Source of the DNA: Gammaproteobacteria bacterium
GTDB taxonomy: Bacteria > Pseudomonadota > Gammaproteobacteria > Pseudomonadales > Azotimanducaceae
Assembly (NCBI GenBank): GCA_009846005.1
Contig: VXYL01000014.1
Span: 36,478-100,477, forward strand
Direction: 5' to 3'
DNA: 64,000 nucleotides
Positions 61,385-64,000 of the stretch are shown piece after piece. A program made the translations under genes and the position numbers. The notes below the pieces were generated by a model that did not search any database, had not been told where the DNA came from, and worked only from the letters and a program-made list of their open reading frames with translations. Every line of letters starts with the position of its first letter. The first letter of the stretch is position 1.

Positions 61385-61700
61385 ACGCAAGGTCGCGCGT
61401 TAGCCGAATCACCGCCTCGGTCTCTTCGGGGCGCGCGTAGTTCGTGCGCTCGAAGCCGCAACGCACGCAACGGTGCGTAAGCCGCCAGCGGCCGTGTTTG
61501 GCATCGACACAGACCGGGCGCATCAGGCCGCCGCAGGCCGCTGTCCGGTCGCCCGGGTGGATGTCGACGTGTTTGCTGGTGAGGCATGCGGAACAGTGGT
61601 TCGTGTAGCCGTCGCCGACGTTGAACGCGCCGCAGAGTTCGCAAGTGAAGTCTTCGACGCGCCGCTGAAAACGGCGGGAGGTTCTCTGAGACTCGGTCAT
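61380..61700 (-). CDS. RNHCP-domain zinc-ribbon protein
   Basis: 106 residues. Cysteine pairs CELC, CSAC, a single C in AACGG and CVRC could bind two zincs. NHCSACLTSKHVDIHPGDRTAACGGLM is the RNHCP signature (here TNHCS). The family is small and of unknown function, possibly nucleic-acid related. The stop is contributed by the repeat at its 3' end. Confidence 0.82.
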   Translation of the reverse strand: MTESQRTSRRFQRRVEDFTCELCGAFNVGDGYTNHCSACLTSKHVDIHPGDRTAACGGLMRPVCVDAKHGRWRLTHRCVRCGFERTNYARPEETEAVIRLTRDLAS

Positions 61701-61825
61701 TGCGCCGGATTATGGCGCTCGGAGGGAACAAGCGCGACAGACGCTTCTGCACAGGTTGGCTCTTCACAGCTTGATCGAACCTATAATCGCCGGACGTCCG
61801 CGAAAGCGCAGGTTCTGTTGGAAGG

Positions 61826-63304
61826 ATGATGTCGGCATCTACGTTTGAACCCGTTCTGGTGGGCATCGCGCAGCTTGAGCAGCGCGATGCCGACCCCGTC
61901 GCGCGGACGGGCAAGGAACCCCTGGACCTGATGATCGATTCGGTGCGTGCAGCAGCCGAGGATGCGGGTGCCCCTAGCCTTTTGGCTTCGGCGGATGCCG
62001 TGCGGGTCATCCGAGGCATGTGGCCCTACGAGGATCCGGCCAAGGCGGTCGCCGAAGCCCTCGGCTGTCCGGGCGCGGAAACCGGGGTGTCGATGTGGGG
62101 CGGCGATGCGGTCCAGTTGGTGCTGACCGAGAGCGCGCTGGACATACAGGGCGGGGCGCGGGAGATCGTGATCTTGGTCGGTGCCGAATGCGGTCGCACC
62201 CAGGCCAAGGCGAGACGCGCCGGTATCGACCTGCAGTGGCGCGAGGCACCAGGGAACCCGGACCGCACCTTCGGGGAGGAACTCAAGATGCGCACCCGGG
62301 CGGAGGCGGTCCGCGGCGTGTCGCAGCCCATCCAGATGTATCCGATCTTCGAAAACGCCATTCGGCACGCCCGAGGCGAAACGCTCGACGGGCATATCCG
62401 CCGCGTATCCGAACTGTGGGCGGGGTTCAGCCGGGTCGCGGCCGGCAATCCGCACGCGTGGATTCGCGAGCCCATGTCGGCGGCGGAGATCCGAACGCCA
62501 AGCGATCTCAACCGACCGGTGTCCTTCCCCTACCCGAAGCTGATGAACTCGAACAGCAATGTCGACCAGGCGGCAGCGCTGATCCTATGCTCGACCGAAG
62601 TTGCGCGCCGTCTCGGTGTCCCCGAGGACAAGTGGGTCTACCCCTGGGCCGCCACCGCCGCGCACGACACCTACGCGGTATCGAACCGCGACAACCTTCA
62701 CTCGTCGCCGGGTATCCGGGTCGCGGGCGGTCGTGCGCTGGAACTGGCGGATCTCGAGGTCGACGACATCGCCCATGTCGATCTCTACAGCTGTTTCCCG
62801 TCGGCGGTGCAGGTGGCGGCGGCGGAACTGGGCTTGGGTGAAGAACGACCCTTGACCGTAACCGGCGGCCTCACCTTCGGGGGTGGACCGCTCAACAACT
62901 ACGTCATGCACGCCATCGCCAGGATGGGAGAGGTACTCCGGGATAGTCCCGGCGATGTCGGCCTGGTGAGCAGCAACGGCGGGTTCATCACCAAGCACGC
63001 CTTCGGCGTCTACTCCACCGCAGCGCCGGCCAAGCCGTTCCGTTACGATGTGCCCCAGGATCGCGTGGACGCCATGCCGACCCGGGAGTCGGTGCCGGCA
63101 TTCGACGGCCCGGTCGAGATCGAGTCCTACACCGTGATGTACGGGGCCAATGGCCCTTCCGCAGCGCTCGCCGCTTGCCTCTTGGAGGATGGCCGGCGGG
63201 CTTGGGGAAATACCGACGATCCGGAAGCAATGCAGGCGATGGTGAGCGAGGAGTTCTGCGGCCGCCCGGCCCGGCTTCGCGAGCCGGGCACGATCGAGTT
63301 CTAG
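61826..63304 (+). CDS. Thiolase-superfamily (acetyl-CoA acetyltransferase-like) protein
   Basis: 492 residues resembling SCP-x/non-canonical thiolases: PVLVGIAQLEQRDADP, DAVQLVLTESALDIQGGAREIVILVGAECGRTQ, KLMNSNSNVDQAAALILCS, VDLYSCFPSAVQVAAAELG, and GGLTFGGGPLNNYVMHAIARM. The normal thiolase nucleophile Cys is not obvious, so the reaction may differ (acyl transfer or Claisen chemistry in lipid or sterol side-chain metabolism). ATG 61826 and 61829 are both possible. It converges with the porin gene. Confidence 0.83.
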   Translation: MMSASTFEPVLVGIAQLEQRDADPVARTGKEPLDLMIDSVRAAAEDAGAPSLLASADAVRVIRGMWPYEDPAKAVAEALGCPGAETGVSMWGGDAVQLVLTESALDIQGGAREIVILVGAECGRTQAKARRAGIDLQWREAPGNPDRTFGEELKMRTRAEAVRGVSQPIQMYPIFENAIRHARGETLDGHIRRVSELWAGFSRVAAGNPHAWIREPMSAAEIRTPSDLNRPVSFPYPKLMNSNSNVDQAAALILCSTEVARRLGVPEDKWVYPWAATAAHDTYAVSNRDNLHSSPGIRVAGGRALELADLEVDDIAHVDLYSCFPSAVQVAAAELGLGEERPLTVTGGLTFGGGPLNNYVMHAIARMGEVLRDSPGDVGLVSSNGGFITKHAFGVYSTAAPAKPFRYDVPQDRVDAMPTRESVPAFDGPVEIESYTVMYGANGPSAALAACLLEDGRRAWGNTDDPEAMQAMVSEEFCGRPARLREPGTIEF

Positions 63305-63321
63305 GCGCCACGACAAGCCGC

Positions 63322-64000
63322 TCAGAACTCCCACACGAGCAGCGCCTGTACCGTGTTCTCGTCGGTGGCGGCATCGCCGAGCTTGTTCATCCAGAACTGG
63401 TACTCGATCCCGATGGCGATCCGTTCGTTCAGGTGCCACTGCAACTGGGGCTGCGCGAGGATCCAGGACTCGACACTGCCGCCGAGTTCATTGGTGCGCT
63501 CGCCGACGTATTCGATGTGGCCTTCGATGCTGAAATCCGCTTCGCCGATCTTGAAGGGTCGGGCGAAGTTGAAGTCGACGAGCACGGTGTCGTCCTCCGC
63601 CGGCGCCCCGCCGGAGGCGAGTCCCTCGCTGTCGTCGATGAGGGTCGCCAAGTCGAGATTCGCGAACGCGAAGCCCTCGAGGTCGAGGGCTAGCCGTATG
63701 CCGGCCACGTACTTGCGGACATTCGCGTCTGCGGCCCAGTTGAAACCGCCGAGCAGACCGATGTCCGAGATCGGACCGGCACGGAAGGCTTGGCCGCTGA
63801 TCTTGCGAAGACTGAAGTTCGCGTACAGCTCGCTGTAGAGGTCGAAGTCCTGGAAACCGGGTCGTTTCGAGTCAAGGACGTCGAGGAAGAAAAAGTTGTC
63901 GCCGTACTTCCAGCCGCTGGCGTGTTGGAGCGTGTAGATCACGTGCTCGGCGCTGCCGCCACCGGCGAACGAGGGAACGTCGAGATCGCCGATCTGGAGA
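63322..64000 (-). CDS. Tsx-like nucleoside-channel outer-membrane protein (5' end outside window)
   Basis: At least 226 residues of a beta-barrel. The frame is open to the window edge (LQIGDLDVPSFAGGGSAEHVIYTLQHASGWKYGDNFFFLDVLDS in sequence order across the edge). Strands alternate (FNWAADANVRKYVAGIRLALDLEGFAFANLDL, FKIGEADFSIEGHIEYVG, WHLNERIAIGIEYQFWMNKLG) and the protein ends in the canonical aromatic VWEF. The GWKYGDNFFFLDV stretch matches the Tsx family, which passes nucleosides or small ligands. Confidence 0.82.
   Translation of the reverse strand, partial: LQIGDLDVPSFAGGGSAEHVIYTLQHASGWKYGDNFFFLDVLDSKRPGFQDFDLYSELYANFSLRKISGQAFRAGPISDIGLLGGFNWAADANVRKYVAGIRLALDLEGFAFANLDLATLIDDSEGLASGGAPAEDDTVLVDFNFARPFKIGEADFSIEGHIEYVGERTNELGGSVESWILAQPQLQWHLNERIAIGIEYQFWMNKLGDAATDENTVQALLVWEF

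Noticed and set aside
1..64000. CRISPR array, tRNA or rRNA genes
   Set aside because: I looked for regularly spaced direct repeats and for cloverleaf-like or conserved rRNA stretches and saw none. The dispersed palindromes are irregularly spaced and not CRISPR.

Overview
The window is about 64 kb of mostly high-GC bacterial DNA, tightly packed, with many 4-11 bp gene overlaps and GTG starts. Gene content points to an uncultured gammaproteobacterium: a complete recC-recB-recD operon, a FecI/FecR/TonB-receptor cassette, an sqdBDC sulfolipid operon and a Tsx-like porin. Many solitary catabolic enzymes (CaiB-type CoA transferases, PhyH dioxygenases, a Rieske oxygenase, a luciferase-like monooxygenase, VOC proteins) fit a metabolically versatile marine or host-associated lineage. 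The taxonomic placement is inference. I saw no rRNA, tRNA or CRISPR array.

Layout. 0-5 kb: an end fragment of an unknown protein, a minus-strand cassette (luciferase-like monooxygenase, SDR, class III aminotransferase) and a START-like protein. 5.1-15 kb: a stretch of visibly lower GC and different codon use with gene remnants at its edges. It holds an orphan peptide-binding protein, an EstB-like serine hydrolase, a PhyH dioxygenase and an ECF sigma / FecR / TonB receptor system. 15-29.8 kb: GH32 hydrolase, HpcH/HpaI aldolase, Uma2 protein, outer-membrane barrel, a split membrane-protease-like protein, VOC and Rieske enzymes, GNAT plus two CaiB CoA transferases, a methyltransferase and a SMUG-type DNA glycosylase. 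29.9-32.9 kb: sqdB-sqdD-sqdC for sulfoquinovosyl lipid. 33-41.4 kb: DUF1993, a DUF385-like protein, a FEN-like nuclease, a second PhyH, then a coupled minus-strand operon of solute-binding protein, Cache-HAMP sensor stub, OFA-type MFS transporter and amidase, preceded by a MATE exporter.

41.5-60.7 kb is a DNA-end-processing block: a DUF4143 ATPase with an apparent leaderless promoter, an AddB-AddA-like helicase-nuclease pair on the minus strand, rhodanese, START-like protein, LarA, a decayed Phd antitoxin, and then a ParD/ParE-type toxin-antitoxin pair whose toxin stop overlaps the recC start, giving an apparent parDE-recC-recB-recD operon. 60.7-64 kb: an exported VOC protein, an RNHCP zinc protein, a thiolase-like enzyme and a Tsx-like porin cut by the window end.

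A family of short palindromic elements sharing a CGTARGGG head is scattered through the window. Several sit exactly at gene 3' ends, where the head supplies the stop codon. One lies in frame inside recC and another encodes the C-terminus of a CoA transferase.
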